Shown in pieces: positions 9,064 through 17,055 of a stretch of 64,000 nt of DNA (positions within the stretch are counted from its first letter, which is position 1; each line of letters starts with the position of its first letter). Source of the stretch: Roseiarcus sp963696665 (lineage in GTDB: Bacteria; Pseudomonadota; Alphaproteobacteria; Rhizobiales; Beijerinckiaceae); assembly GCA_963696665.1 (NCBI GenBank), contig CAVOLE010000005.1, forward strand, positions 372,001 through 436,000, given 5' to 3'. The translations under genes were made by a program, and so were the position numbers. The notes below the pieces were generated by a model that did not search any database, had not been told where the DNA came from, and saw only the letters and a list, made by a program, of their open reading frames with translations.

Positions 9064-9843
9064 TCAAACGATTTGGACGGCTGCGCTTCGCCGTCGGCGC
9101 AAAGCGGCAACGCCAGCAATTCCGCCGAAGCCGATCAGCATCATCGCCCAAGTCGCGGGCTCCGGCGCGGCCGCTGGGTCCACCGCCGTCAAAGAGTCCG
9201 TCAACTGGACATTGCCGAAGAACCCGAATCCGTTGCCATTGGTCTGGCTCGAAAGGAGGATCTCGATTGAACCGTCAGCGTCCGCATTGGTCGCCGTATA
9301 GGAAGCCTCGAAGTCATACCAATTCCCGGTTTCCTGCATTTGTTTCTGGGTTAGACCGTAGGACGCAAGCGGGGTCGCCAGCACCACATTGCCATCAACG
9401 ATAAGGTCGACCCAGGCGGCATCGGGTGCTGTTTTTTCAAATCCCAGATCGACGTCCAATGTATACGTCACGCCCGGGACGGCCGTTGTCGAGACAATCT
9501 GGGATACCGTCGCGTTGATCGCGCGGACGACGACCAGTTCCGGCGTCGTCCCACCCTCCAACGGGTCGCTGTTGAAGGTGTCCGTCAGCTGGCCGGTTTG
9601 GCCGATTTGCCACTGGCCCGAGTCGCCGCTTGCCGAACGTGTCACGGACGACGTCCAGCCGACGATGGGCAGGTCCGCGAACGCACAGCCAGTGCCGCAC
9701 CCAACCTGGTAAGAAAAACCGGTGGGAAACTGGTCGAAATATTGATCTGCGACGGGTACTACCGCGGCATTGGCGTTTGCGCCTAGCTCCGCCAGTCCCG
9801 CGGCGCAAAACATCGCAGAACTCAAGGTCTTAAGATAGTTCAT
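9064..9843 (-). CDS. PEP-CTERM sorting-domain exported protein
   Basis: The 259-residue protein has an N-terminal signal peptide (MNYLKTLSSAMFCAAGLAEL, cleavage near NANA). A beta-rich, cysteine-poor body follows, rich in T, S, N and G. The C-terminal tail is a standard PEP-CTERM signal: PEPATWAMM, hydrophobic LIGFGGIAGVAAL, then RRRR. Such proteins are processed by exosortase and usually end up at the cell surface or in extracellular polysaccharide. The central segment (VTYTLDVDLGFEK, GSIEILLSSQTNGNG) looks like a carbohydrate-binding-like beta-sandwich, but I cannot name it. No exosortase or polysaccharide gene is nearby. Confidence 0.85.
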   Translation of the reverse strand: MNYLKTLSSAMFCAAGLAELGANANAAVVPVADQYFDQFPTGFSYQVGCGTGCAFADLPIVGWTSSVTRSASGDSGQWQIGQTGQLTDTFNSDPLEGGTTPELVVVRAINATVSQIVSTTAVPGVTYTLDVDLGFEKTAPDAAWVDLIVDGNVVLATPLASYGLTQKQMQETGNWYDFEASYTATNADADGSIEILLSSQTNGNGFGFFGNVQLTDSLTAVDPAAAPEPATWAMMLIGFGGIAGVAALRRRRSAAVQIV

Positions 9844-10185
9844 TCCCCTAGCCCCCTGGAAGATTAAAAGGGCCTAAGCCCATCACCAAAATATTACAAT
9901 AAACGCTTGCACCTTATCGTCAAGCTAGTCAAGCTATACGGCCCCGCGATCGGATTGCAAAGCCGTGGCGCCATGGCAGCCGCCGAAAGGAGAATTGGCC
10001 TCATGTCGCAACTGGTCGCTCGGCGATCCCCGTTCGTTCCTGATGGGATCTATCTTCGTTCAGGCAGCAGCGTCAGGCGGCGAGGCTGCAAAAAGCGAGT
10101 CGTTAACGCATTAAGCACCTCGAAGAATCGTTGCCTGCCGAGCCCGACCTGTGGATCCGCGGCCTCGCCCTTCGTTCCTGCGCGC
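9844..10185. other. Intergenic region, no supported gene
   Basis: This stretch lies between the start of the PEP-CTERM gene and the end of rplQ. A 104-codon open frame across it has no recognisable features. I see nothing further than a TTAACGCATTAA near-palindrome at about 10102. Confidence 0.4.
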
Positions 10186-10599
10186 TCAGCTTTCGGCCGC
10201 TGCGCCCTGAACCGGGCCTGAATCCTTGCCCTTTGCCTCGACGTCGCGATCGACGAATTCGATCACCGCCATGGCGGCGTTGTCGCCGGGGCGGAATCCC
10301 GCCTTCATGATCCGCGTATATCCGCCGTTGCGGTCTTTGTAGCGCGGACCCAGCACATCGATCAGCTTCTTGACCAATTCCGCGTCGCGCAACCGGGAGA
10401 TTGCAATCCGGCGCGCGTGCAAGTCTCCGCGCTTGCCCAGCGTCACCAGCTTCTCGACCACCGGACGGAGGTCCTTGGCCTTTGGCAAGGTGGTCGTGAT
10501 CTGCTCATGCTTGATGAGCGCCTGCGCCATATTGGCGAACATCGCCTGGCGATGCTCGGCGGTGCGACTGAAGCGCCGTTTGGCGTGTCCGTGATACAT
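10186..10599 (-). CDS. rplQ: 50S ribosomal protein L17
   Basis: The 137-residue protein begins MYHGHAKRRFSRTAEHRQAMFANM, a slight variant of the universal L17 start. It continues with ITTTLPKAKDLRPVVEKLVTLGK and ends with a charged tail typical of alphaproteobacteria. L17 is a large-subunit protein at the tunnel exit region. The ATG is preceded by AGGAGAT. It is the last gene of the rpsM-rpsK-rpoA-rplQ unit, 154 bp after rpoA. Confidence 0.97.
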   Translation of the reverse strand: MYHGHAKRRFSRTAEHRQAMFANMAQALIKHEQITTTLPKAKDLRPVVEKLVTLGKRGDLHARRIAISRLRDAELVKKLIDVLGPRYKDRNGGYTRIMKAGFRPGDNAAMAVIEFVDRDVEAKGKDSGPVQGAAAES

Positions 10600-10700
10600 T
10601 TGGCTTATCTCCTATTCGGGTCTGCGGCCGCCGCGCCACGGAACGGCCGCTCTTTGGTTTTCCCTCTCCCACCGAGAGAGGGGCCGGGGATGAGGGAAAA

Positions 10701-10751
10701 CCCTCATCCGGCGGGCTACCGCCCGCCATCTTCTCTTAGAGGGAGAAGGGA
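10701..10751. repeat. REP-like intergenic palindromic repeat
   Basis: The element begins CCCTCATCCGG and ends CAGAGGGAGAAGGGA-like (TTAGAGGGAGAAGGGA). It contains the hairpin GGCGGG-CTACCG-CCCGCC. A second copy with the same ends lies at 52306-52359. It separates rplQ from rpoA, so it lies within a transcribed operon. Confidence 0.6.
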
Positions 10752-10753
10752 TC

Positions 10754-11770
10754 TCAGTAGTGCTCCTCGAAACGCTTGGCGAGATCCTCGATGTTCTCCG
10801 GCGGCCAGCCCGTCACCTCCATGCCGAGGTGAAGGCCCATCTGCGCCAGCACTTCCTTGATCTCATTGAGCGACTTGCGGCCGAAGTTCGGCGTCCGCAG
10901 CATCTCGCCTTCGGTCTTCTGGATGAGATCGCCGATGTAGGTGATGTTATCGTTCTTGAGGCAATTGGCCGAGCGGACGGAAAGCTCGAGCTCGTCGACC
11001 TTCTTGAGCAGCGCCGGGTTGAAGGCGAGCTCGGGGATCGCGTGTTGCGCCTCCTCGCGGCGCGGCTCCTCGAAGTTGACGAACACGGCGAGCTGGTCCT
11101 GCAGGATGCGGGCGGCGTAGGCGAGCGCGTCCTCGGGCGACATCGCGCCGTTGGTCTCGATCGTCATCGTCAGCTTGTCCTTGTCGAGGTCCTGACCCTC
11201 ACGCGTGGCCTCGACACGGTACGAGACCTTCTTCACCGGCGAGAACATGCTGTCGATCGGCAGGAGCCCGATCGGGGCGTCTTCCGCCCGATTGCGGTCG
11301 GCCGGCACGTAGCCCTTGCCGGCCGTCACCGTGAATTCGATACGCAGGTCCGCGCCCTCGTCGAGCGTGCAAATGACCAGGTTCGGGTTCAGGATCTGGA
11401 TGTCGCCGGTCGTCTGGATATCGCCTGCGGTGACCGCTCCTGGGCCGCGGCGCTTGAGGACGAGGCGCTTGACGCCATCGCCCTGCATCTTGACCGCGAT
11501 GTCCTTAACGTTCAGCACGATATCGACGACGTCCTCGCGCACGCCCGGGATGGACGAGAATTCGTGCAGCACGCCATCGATATGAATCGAGGTGATCGCC
11601 GCGCCCTGCAGCGACGACAGCAGCACCCGGCGCAGCGAGTTGCCGAGCGTCTGACCGAAACCGCGCTCGAGCGGCTCGGCGACGACCGTCGCCACCTTAC
11701 GCGAGGCTTCGCTCAGAACGATATCGAGCTTCTTCGGCTTGATGAGTTCTTGCCAATTCTTCTGAATCAC
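10754..11770 (-). CDS. rpoA: DNA-directed RNA polymerase alpha subunit
   Basis: The 338-residue protein is full length. The N-terminal assembly domain (PLERGFGQTLGNSLRRVLLSS, residues about 35-55) is intact. The C-terminal DNA- and activator-binding domain is present as LELSVRSANCLKNDNITYIGDL and GRKSLNEIKEVL. The start is GTG at 11770 (MIQKNWQELIKPKKLD) behind AAGG. It assembles the core RNA polymerase in the cytoplasm and is cotranscribed with ribosomal protein genes. No frame break is seen. Confidence 0.98.
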   Translation of the reverse strand: MIQKNWQELIKPKKLDIVLSEASRKVATVVAEPLERGFGQTLGNSLRRVLLSSLQGAAITSIHIDGVLHEFSSIPGVREDVVDIVLNVKDIAVKMQGDGVKRLVLKRRGPGAVTAGDIQTTGDIQILNPNLVICTLDEGADLRIEFTVTAGKGYVPADRNRAEDAPIGLLPIDSMFSPVKKVSYRVEATREGQDLDKDKLTMTIETNGAMSPEDALAYAARILQDQLAVFVNFEEPRREEAQHAIPELAFNPALLKKVDELELSVRSANCLKNDNITYIGDLIQKTEGEMLRTPNFGRKSLNEIKEVLAQMGLHLGMEVTGWPPENIEDLAKRFEEHY

Positions 11771-11878
11771 GGCGGTTAGCCTTCTTTCTCGACCATAAGC
11801 GAACTCGTTGGAGCGCTGGTCGAAGACGCTCCCATCGGCAATACGTGCGCCTCGAACCGACTGGCGCGCAAAACGCGA

Positions 11879-12268
11879 CTAGACCCGGCGACGCTTGCGC
11901 GGCCGGCAGCCGTTGTGGGGGATCGGCGTGACGTCACGAATCGAAGTGACGTTGAAGCCCGCAGCCTGGATCGCGCGCAGCGCGGACTCCCGGCCCGACC
12001 CCGGACCCGAAACCTCGACCTCAAGCGTCCGCATGCCGTGCTCGGAGGCTTTGCGCACCGCATCCTCGGCGGCGATCTGAGCGGCGAACGGGGTCGACTT
12101 GCGCGAACCCTTGAAGCCCATTGTGCCGGCGGAGGACCACGAGATCGTGTTGCCTTGCGCGTCGGTGATGGTGATCATCGTGTTGTTGAACGTCGAATTC
12201 ACATGAGCGACGCCCGACACGATGTTCTTTCGTTCGCGACGGCGGACACGGGTCGCATCTTTTGACAT
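11879..12268 (-). CDS. rpsK: 30S ribosomal protein S11
   Basis: The start at 12268 gives MSKDATRVRRRERKN, and the 129-residue protein contains GVAHVNSTFNNTMITITD and ends HNGCRPRKRRRV, invariant S11 features. An upstream in-frame extension to 12388 would run into the end of rpsM and is rejected. AAGGATA precedes the ATG. S11 lies on the small-subunit platform near the 3' end of 16S rRNA. Confidence 0.97.
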   Translation of the reverse strand: MSKDATRVRRRERKNIVSGVAHVNSTFNNTMITITDAQGNTISWSSAGTMGFKGSRKSTPFAAQIAAEDAVRKASEHGMRTLEVEVSGPGSGRESALRAIQAAGFNVTSIRDVTPIPHNGCRPRKRRRV

Positions 12269-12335
12269 TTTGAGAGTATCCTTCAATCGCGCTTCAGAGC
12301 GCGTCCTGATCCGAAATGCGTTGAAACGGCGGCGG

Positions 12336-12704
12336 TCACTTCTTCTTGCCGGCGATGGGCTTCGCCTTGCCCTTGCGGGTGCGGGCATTGGTGTGGGTGC
12401 GCTGACCCCGCACCGGCAATTGCTTGCGATGGCGCAAGCCCCGATAGGCGCCCAGATCCATCAACCGCTTGATGTTGATGGCGACCTCGCGGCGGAGGTC
12501 GCCCTCGACCATATAGTCGCGGTCGATCGTCTCGCGGATCTGAAGCACTTCCGCATCCGTCAGCTGAGCGACGCGCCGCTCCGGTGGGATATGCACCTTC
12601 TCGACGATCTCTTCGGCCTTCTTCGGCCCGATGCCGTGGATATACTGAAGCGCGATGACCACGCGCTTGTTGGTGGGAATATTAACGCCTGCAATGCGAG
12701 CCAT
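12336..12704 (-). CDS. rpsM: 30S ribosomal protein S13
   Basis: The 122-residue protein starts MARIAGVNIPTNKRVVIALQ and contains YIHGIGPKKA and RGLRHRKQLPVRGQRTHTNARTRKG, diagnostic of S13, which contacts both subunits in the ribosome head. It is the first gene of this ribosomal/RNA polymerase unit. The usual upstream genes secY and adk are not next to it; a divergent parvulin gene begins 428 bp away. Confidence 0.97.
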   Translation of the reverse strand: MARIAGVNIPTNKRVVIALQYIHGIGPKKAEEIVEKVHIPPERRVAQLTDAEVLQIRETIDRDYMVEGDLRREVAINIKRLMDLGAYRGLRHRKQLPVRGQRTHTNARTRKGKAKPIAGKKK

Positions 12705-13131
12705 TCATCCATCTCCATTTCGGCGGCCCTCGACGCACAAAGTCGATAAGCCCGCGGGAACTGCCTCGGCGTCCGGTGGAGGCCGGCCCTTGCCAAGAAT
12801 CCATAAGAACGCAAAAAATCCCATGCGCTCGAAAACGGCGCCGGGACCCAGAACGACTTCAGGATGGGCGGGATGTAGAGGGTAATTTTCTCCTGTCAAG
12901 AGAAAAGTGGAGTTCGTCATGGCGCAAGCCACAGCAAACTTATCGCGGCCCGGGTTTAGCGTTCGAGCGAAACCAAATCGCCAAGGCGTCGCAAAGATCT
13001 TTCGCTGCCGGGTTTTTGCGGGGTCGCCCCCTCGTTATTCCTCGCAATATCGCCCGATTCCCTCTATAGCCGCGCCCCAAGTAGACGACAATCACGGGCG
13101 ACAGCGTTTCGCTCGCCTTAAAGGAGTCCCC
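12705..13131. other. Divergent intergenic region between rpsM and parvulin gene
   Basis: The region should hold promoters for the rpsM unit (minus) and the parvulin gene (plus). An inverted repeat, TTTTCTC-ctgtcaa-GAGAAAA, lies at about 12888-12908. I see no RNA gene or further coding sequence. Confidence 0.4.
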
Positions 13132-14040
13132 ATGACAACCATCTTTTCCGGGCGCTCGCGCGCGACCGCCGCTGCGTTCGCGCTCGGCCTTGGCGCAGCG
13201 CTGAGCTTCGCAGGTCACGCCCAAGCCGATCCGAAGGTGCTGGCCAAAGTCGATGGCCAACCGATTACCGATGAAGACGTCGCCGACGCTATGGGCGACA
13301 TCGGGCCCGGCCTGCCGCAGAAGCTTGAAGGAGCGGCGCGGGAAAAGTATGTGCTCGACTACCTTATCGACCTCAAGCTCGCGGCCAAGAAGGCCGAGGC
13401 CGACAAGCTGACCTCGACGCCCGAGTTCGATCGCAAGCTCGCCTATTATCGCGAGAAACTGGCGATGGAGCAGCTGCTCAGCTCGGTCGGCAAAGCCGCC
13501 ACGACCGAGGAAGCGGAGCGGAAGGCCTACGACGAAGCCGCCAAGGCTGAGCCGCCGCAGGAGGAGATCCACGCCCGCCACATCCTGCTGCCGACCGAGG
13601 AGGAGGCCAAGAAGGCGCTCGCGCGGGTCAAAGGCGGGGAAGACTTCGCCAAGGTCGCGACCGAGCTATCGAAGGACCCGTCCGGCAATGGCGGCGATCT
13701 CGGCTGGTTCACCAAGGACCGCATGGTTCCGGAATTCTCCGACGCCGCTTTCAAGTTGAAAAAGGGCGAGATCTCCGAGCCGGTCAAGACGCAGTTCGGC
13801 TGGCACATCATCCAGGTCGAGGACACGCGCACGAAGACGTTTCCGCCTTTCGAGCAGGTGAAAGACCAAGCGGCCCGTTACGTCTCCCAGAAGGCGGAGC
13901 AGGACGCCGTCCTCCAGCTCCACAAAGCCGCCAAAATCGAGCTGTTCGACGCCGACGGCAAGCCGCTGCCGCCTGAGGCCCCCGCGATCGACCCCGGCAA
14001 GCCGGCTCCCGCGGGCGCCGGCAAGCCGAAAACGCCCTGA
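13132..14040 (+). CDS. Parvulin-type peptidyl-prolyl cis-trans isomerase
   Basis: The ATG at 13132 follows AAAGGAG and opens a 302-residue protein with a signal peptide (ATAAAFALGLGAALSFAGHAQA). A SurA/PrsA-like helical region comes next (PITDEDVADAMGDIGPGLPQ). The PpiC isomerase domain spans about residues 140-240 (EEIHARHILLPTEEEAKK, GGDLGWFTKDRMVPEFSDA, TQFGWHIIQVEDTR). The C-terminal tail is rich in proline and alanine. It acts in the periplasm on folding of exported and outer-membrane proteins. The frame is open further upstream to 12907, but without a ribosome-binding site or signal sequence. In related genomes this gene sits beside argJ and mutT, as here. Confidence 0.9.
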   Translation: MTTIFSGRSRATAAAFALGLGAALSFAGHAQADPKVLAKVDGQPITDEDVADAMGDIGPGLPQKLEGAAREKYVLDYLIDLKLAAKKAEADKLTSTPEFDRKLAYYREKLAMEQLLSSVGKAATTEEAERKAYDEAAKAEPPQEEIHARHILLPTEEEAKKALARVKGGEDFAKVATELSKDPSGNGGDLGWFTKDRMVPEFSDAAFKLKKGEISEPVKTQFGWHIIQVEDTRTKTFPPFEQVKDQAARYVSQKAEQDAVLQLHKAAKIELFDADGKPLPPEAPAIDPGKPAPAGAGKPKTP

Positions 14041-14101
14041 CCTCAACAGGTCTTCGTGGGGAGCGGGCTCGCCCGCTCTCTTTCCCGCCTCGGAAACGCT
14101 C

Positions 14102-15343
14102 ATGGCCGCCCCCGCGCCCCTTTCGCCGCTCGCGCCGAAGACCTACCCCGCCTTGGCGCCGATCGCCGGCGTTCGTTTTGCGACGATCGCGGCGGGCGTG
14201 CGCTATTCGGACCGAACGGACGTCATGATGGCGCTGTTCGACCGGCCGGCCGCGGTCGCCGGCGTCTTCACGCGCTCCAAGTGCCCCTCGGCGCCGGTCG
14301 ACTGGTGCCGGGCGCATCTCAAGGAGGGAAAGGCTCGGGCGCTCATCGTCAATTCGGGCAACGCCAACGCCTTCACTGGCGGCGTCGGCGCAGCTGCGGT
14401 GGCCGAAGTCGCTGAGGCCGCCGCGAAGGCGATCGGGGCGGCGCATAACGAAATCTTCATGGCCTCGACCGGCGTCATCGGCGAGCCGCTGGACGCTCTG
14501 CGCATCACGCGGGTGATCGAGGCGCTGGTTAGGGATGCGCGCGAGGACGCGCTCCTCGCCGCCGCCAAGGCGATCATGACCACCGACACCTATCCGAAGA
14601 TCGCGACCGCCCGCGTGAAAGTCGGCGACGGCGAGGTCGTGATCAACGGCATCGCCAAGGGCGCAGGCATGATCGCGCCCGACATGGCGACGATGCTCGC
14701 CTATGTGTTCACGGACGCGGCCGTAGCGCCTCAAGCCCTCCAGGCAATGCTGTCAAAATCGGTCGAGAGCTCGTTCAACGCGATCACCGTCGACAGCGAC
14801 ACCTCGACCTCCGACACGCTGATGATCTTCGCCACTGGCGCGGCGGAGCGCGCGCCTCGAATTGAGGACGCCGCCGATCCGCGCGCCGCTGAATTCAAGC
14901 GCGCGCTGGATAAGCTTCTGCGCAATCTCGCCCATCAGGTCGTGCGCGACGGCGAAGGCGCGCGCAAGTTCATCACAGTCAAGGTCGAAGGCGCGGCGAC
15001 GCGCAAGGCGGCCAAGCGCATCGCGTTCTCGATTGCCAACTCGCCCCTGGTCAAGACGGCTTGCGCCGGCGAGGACGCCAATTGGGGCCGCGTGGTCATG
15101 GCGGTCGGCAAGGCCGGCGAGAAGGCCGAGCGCGACAAGCTCGACATCTTCTTCGGCAAGATCCGCGTCGCCCATCAAGGCATGCGCGATCCCGTCTACG
15201 ACGAAGCGGCGGCGTCCGCTTACATGAAACGCGACTCGATCGAGATCACCGCCGATCTCGGCATCGGCCGCGGGCGCGCGACGGTCTGGACCTGCGACCT
15301 CACCAAGGAATATGTCGCGATCAACGGCGACTATCGCTCGTGA
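14102..15343 (+). CDS. argJ: Bifunctional glutamate N-acetyltransferase/amino-acid acetyltransferase
   Basis: ArgJ recycles the acetyl group between acetylornithine and glutamate in arginine biosynthesis. The 413-residue precursor carries the self-cleavage site ATMLAYVFTD with the nucleophile T197, plus NSGNANAFTG and STGVIGEPL. It ends NGDYRS, the family C-terminus. The motif CAGEDANWGRV is also present. The stop overlaps the next start, so it is cotranscribed with mutT. Confidence 0.96.
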   Translation: MAAPAPLSPLAPKTYPALAPIAGVRFATIAAGVRYSDRTDVMMALFDRPAAVAGVFTRSKCPSAPVDWCRAHLKEGKARALIVNSGNANAFTGGVGAAAVAEVAEAAAKAIGAAHNEIFMASTGVIGEPLDALRITRVIEALVRDAREDALLAAAKAIMTTDTYPKIATARVKVGDGEVVINGIAKGAGMIAPDMATMLAYVFTDAAVAPQALQAMLSKSVESSFNAITVDSDTSTSDTLMIFATGAAERAPRIEDAADPRAAEFKRALDKLLRNLAHQVVRDGEGARKFITVKVEGAATRKAAKRIAFSIANSPLVKTACAGEDANWGRVVMAVGKAGEKAERDKLDIFFGKIRVAHQGMRDPVYDEAAASAYMKRDSIEITADLGIGRGRATVWTCDLTKEYVAINGDYRS

Positions 15344-15741
15344 GGCTGGTGCTCGTCGTCGCGGCGGCGCTGATCGACGCCGACGGACGCGTGCTGCTCG
15401 CGCAAAGGCCCAAGGGCAAGGCGCTCGAGGGCCTGTGGGAGTTTCCCGGCGGCAAGATGGATGCGGGCGAAGGACCCGAGGACGCGCTCATCCGGGAGCT
15501 CAAGGAAGAACTCGGAATCACGGTCAAAGCCGATTGCCTCGCCCCGCTCACCTTCGCCAGCCATCCTTATGACGACTTCCATCTCTTGATGCCGCTTTAC
15601 GTCTGCCGCCGCTGGCAGGGCTTCGTCCAGCCGCTGGACGGACAAGCGCTGAAATGGGTGCGTCCGAAGGATCTGCGCGCTTACCCGATGCCGCCGGCGG
15701 ACGGGCCGCTCCTCCCGCACCTGGAAGAGCTCTTGGGGTGA
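15340..15741 (+). CDS. mutT: 8-oxo-dGTP diphosphatase (Nudix hydrolase)
   Basis: The GTG at 15340 overlaps the argJ stop (GTGA) and gives MRLVLVVAAALIDADGRVLL. The Nudix box is GGKMDAGEGPEDALIRELKE plus ELGI, matching GX5EX7REUXEEXGU. PLEGLWEFPGGK-like context (KALEGLWEFPGG) is typical of MutT, which removes oxidised dGTP from the nucleotide pool. It has 133 residues, usual for the family. The argJ-mutT pair is common in Hyphomicrobiales. Confidence 0.93.
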   Translation: MRLVLVVAAALIDADGRVLLAQRPKGKALEGLWEFPGGKMDAGEGPEDALIRELKEELGITVKADCLAPLTFASHPYDDFHLLMPLYVCRRWQGFVQPLDGQALKWVRPKDLRAYPMPPADGPLLPHLEELLG

Positions 15742-15747
15742 ACGCCT

Positions 15748-15873
15748 CGATCCGTTTGGGTTTTCTTGATTCGTGGCCTTTTCGTTGCAAACGCCCCGAT
15801 TCCGAGGGTTGGATTTCCTTGGATTTCCTTGGATTCTCTCGTCCGAATCGATACTTTTCAATGGGTTACGCGG
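15748..15873 (+). repeat. Dispersed composite repeat, copy B
   Basis: This 126-bp copy begins seven bases after the mutT stop. It contains two and a half exact 10-bp units GGATTTCCTT (15811-15835) and CTCTCG. The conserved 28-bp box follows at 15843-15870, reading CCGAATCGATAC then TTTTCAATGGGTTACG. It matches copy D (50313-50438, opposite strand) at about 110 of 126 positions without gaps in my hand alignment. No gene is seen in 15742-16072. Confidence 0.75.
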
Positions 15874-16072
15874 GATGTTTCGCGAGCGGATTTTTCACGC
15901 GCCTTTTCCGCCGGCCAAGAGGCGCGGCGCGACGGAAGCTTACGGCCGAAACCATTCGGAAGCGCGGGCTTGATCATGCGGCAAGCTTAGTCCGACTTCT
16001 GATTTTTCGCAAGAGATTGTCGTTCAAGCCATTCGCTTTCGGCCGCTTCAATCGAATGCAATCCCGCGCAAC

Positions 16073-16585
16073 TCAAGGGGGCGCGGTCCAGGCCTTGTAT
16101 TCGTCGTCGGATACGGACGGCGATTTCTTGACGAAGGCCACCACCGACCAAAGGTCCTTATCGGAGGCCCCGGCAAGGCCGAAGCTCGGCATGCCGGTGA
16201 ACTTGATCCCGTTCTTGATCGCCCAGAACAGTTGCGAGGCGGTGCGCTCTTTCGCCATGACCTTGAGATCGGCGGGCGTCGGCTTCAGCCCTTCGGACCA
16301 TTTGGCCCAATTGGCGTCCGGCGGTCCGCCGTGACAGTTCACACAGCCGATCGTCGCATAGATGCGAGCGCCGGCTTTGACCATCTCAGGGTCGTCGAAA
16401 TTGGCCGGCGGAGTTTGGGTTCCACGCGCGACGACCGAAGCTCCCCGCACGCTCGCCAGCGCCCAATCGACGATCGCGGGATTATCGGCGGTCTCACCGA
16501 CATTGTAGAAGCCGCCGAAGAAATAGATCGCCCCAGCAATGGCGGCGATGATCGCAAGCGCCCCAATCAAGGCAAGGAACCGCAT
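16073..16585 (-). CDS. Membrane-anchored monohaem cytochrome c
   Basis: The 170-residue protein has an uncleaved-looking N-terminal anchor (residues 5-26), a haem-binding site CVNCH at 81-85 and a probable distal methionine at 132 (FTGMPSFG). This is a class I cytochrome c exposed to the periplasm, shuttling electrons or forming part of an oxidase or dehydrogenase. The neighbours give no partner. The family matches the small cytochromes found beside kdsB/pheA in Rhizobiales, but those genes are not here. Confidence 0.88.
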   Translation of the reverse strand: MRFLALIGALAIIAAIAGAIYFFGGFYNVGETADNPAIVDWALASVRGASVVARGTQTPPANFDDPEMVKAGARIYATIGCVNCHGGPPDANWAKWSEGLKPTPADLKVMAKERTASQLFWAIKNGIKFTGMPSFGLAGASDKDLWSVVAFVKKSPSVSDDEYKAWTAPP

Positions 16586-16689
16586 CGAACCGCCTCCAGC
16601 CCCGTGATCGCCGCCGCAAGCTCACCGACGCCCGGCGTGTTCGGCAATCGCACATTCAGCATCAGCCCGGGCGCCGCCGGGCGGCGAAC

Positions 16690-16970
16690 TTAATATTTGT
16701 GCCCGTCGTGACGGCTCGCCAGGATTTCGTCAAGCGGCGCCTTGCCGAATGTCTGCCTCAGCGCCTCAGTTCCTTGATCGCCTTGGCGATCTCGGCAGCG
16801 CGTCCGTCCGCCTCGGAAACCACCCGAGCGATCGTCTTGCCGTGCCGCGTGATGCGGACGGCGCCGCCGCGCTCGACTTCATCCAATAGCTCCGCCCAAT
16901 TGGCCTTGGCCTCGGAGGCTTCATATTCGAGAATGTCGCCATCGTTTTGACCAGTCCATTTGACGGTCAA
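16690..16970 (-). CDS. Phd/YefM-type antitoxin, C-terminus frameshifted
   Basis: The N-terminal 66 residues form a Phd-type antitoxin DNA-binding domain: YEASEAKANWAELLDEVERG and GGAVRITRHGKTIARVV. In frame it stops early after ELRR at 16758. A different frame continues directly with LRQTFGKAPLDEILASRHDG and ends HKY* at about 16690. This resembles the toxin-wrapping tails of the family, so I extend the gene across a 1-nt indel near 16760. No PIN-domain or Doc-type toxin follows; the next 100 bp lead straight into the cytochrome c gene. It may be a solitary antitoxin or a remnant. Confidence 0.65.
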
Positions 16971-17055
16971 TATTAGCAGCTTTCTCGCTCAGCGCCGATA
17001 GCCCCGCCAGAGCGCCGGCAACGGCCGCTTAACCTTTTCATGGCGCCATCCTCCC

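Noticed and set aside
16571..16663. Short minus-strand frame MLNVRLPNTPGVGELAAA and onward (about 30 codons) before the cytochrome c gene
   Set aside because: It faintly resembles an ACT-domain start, but it ends after about 30 residues, overlaps the cytochrome c start and has no ribosome-binding site.
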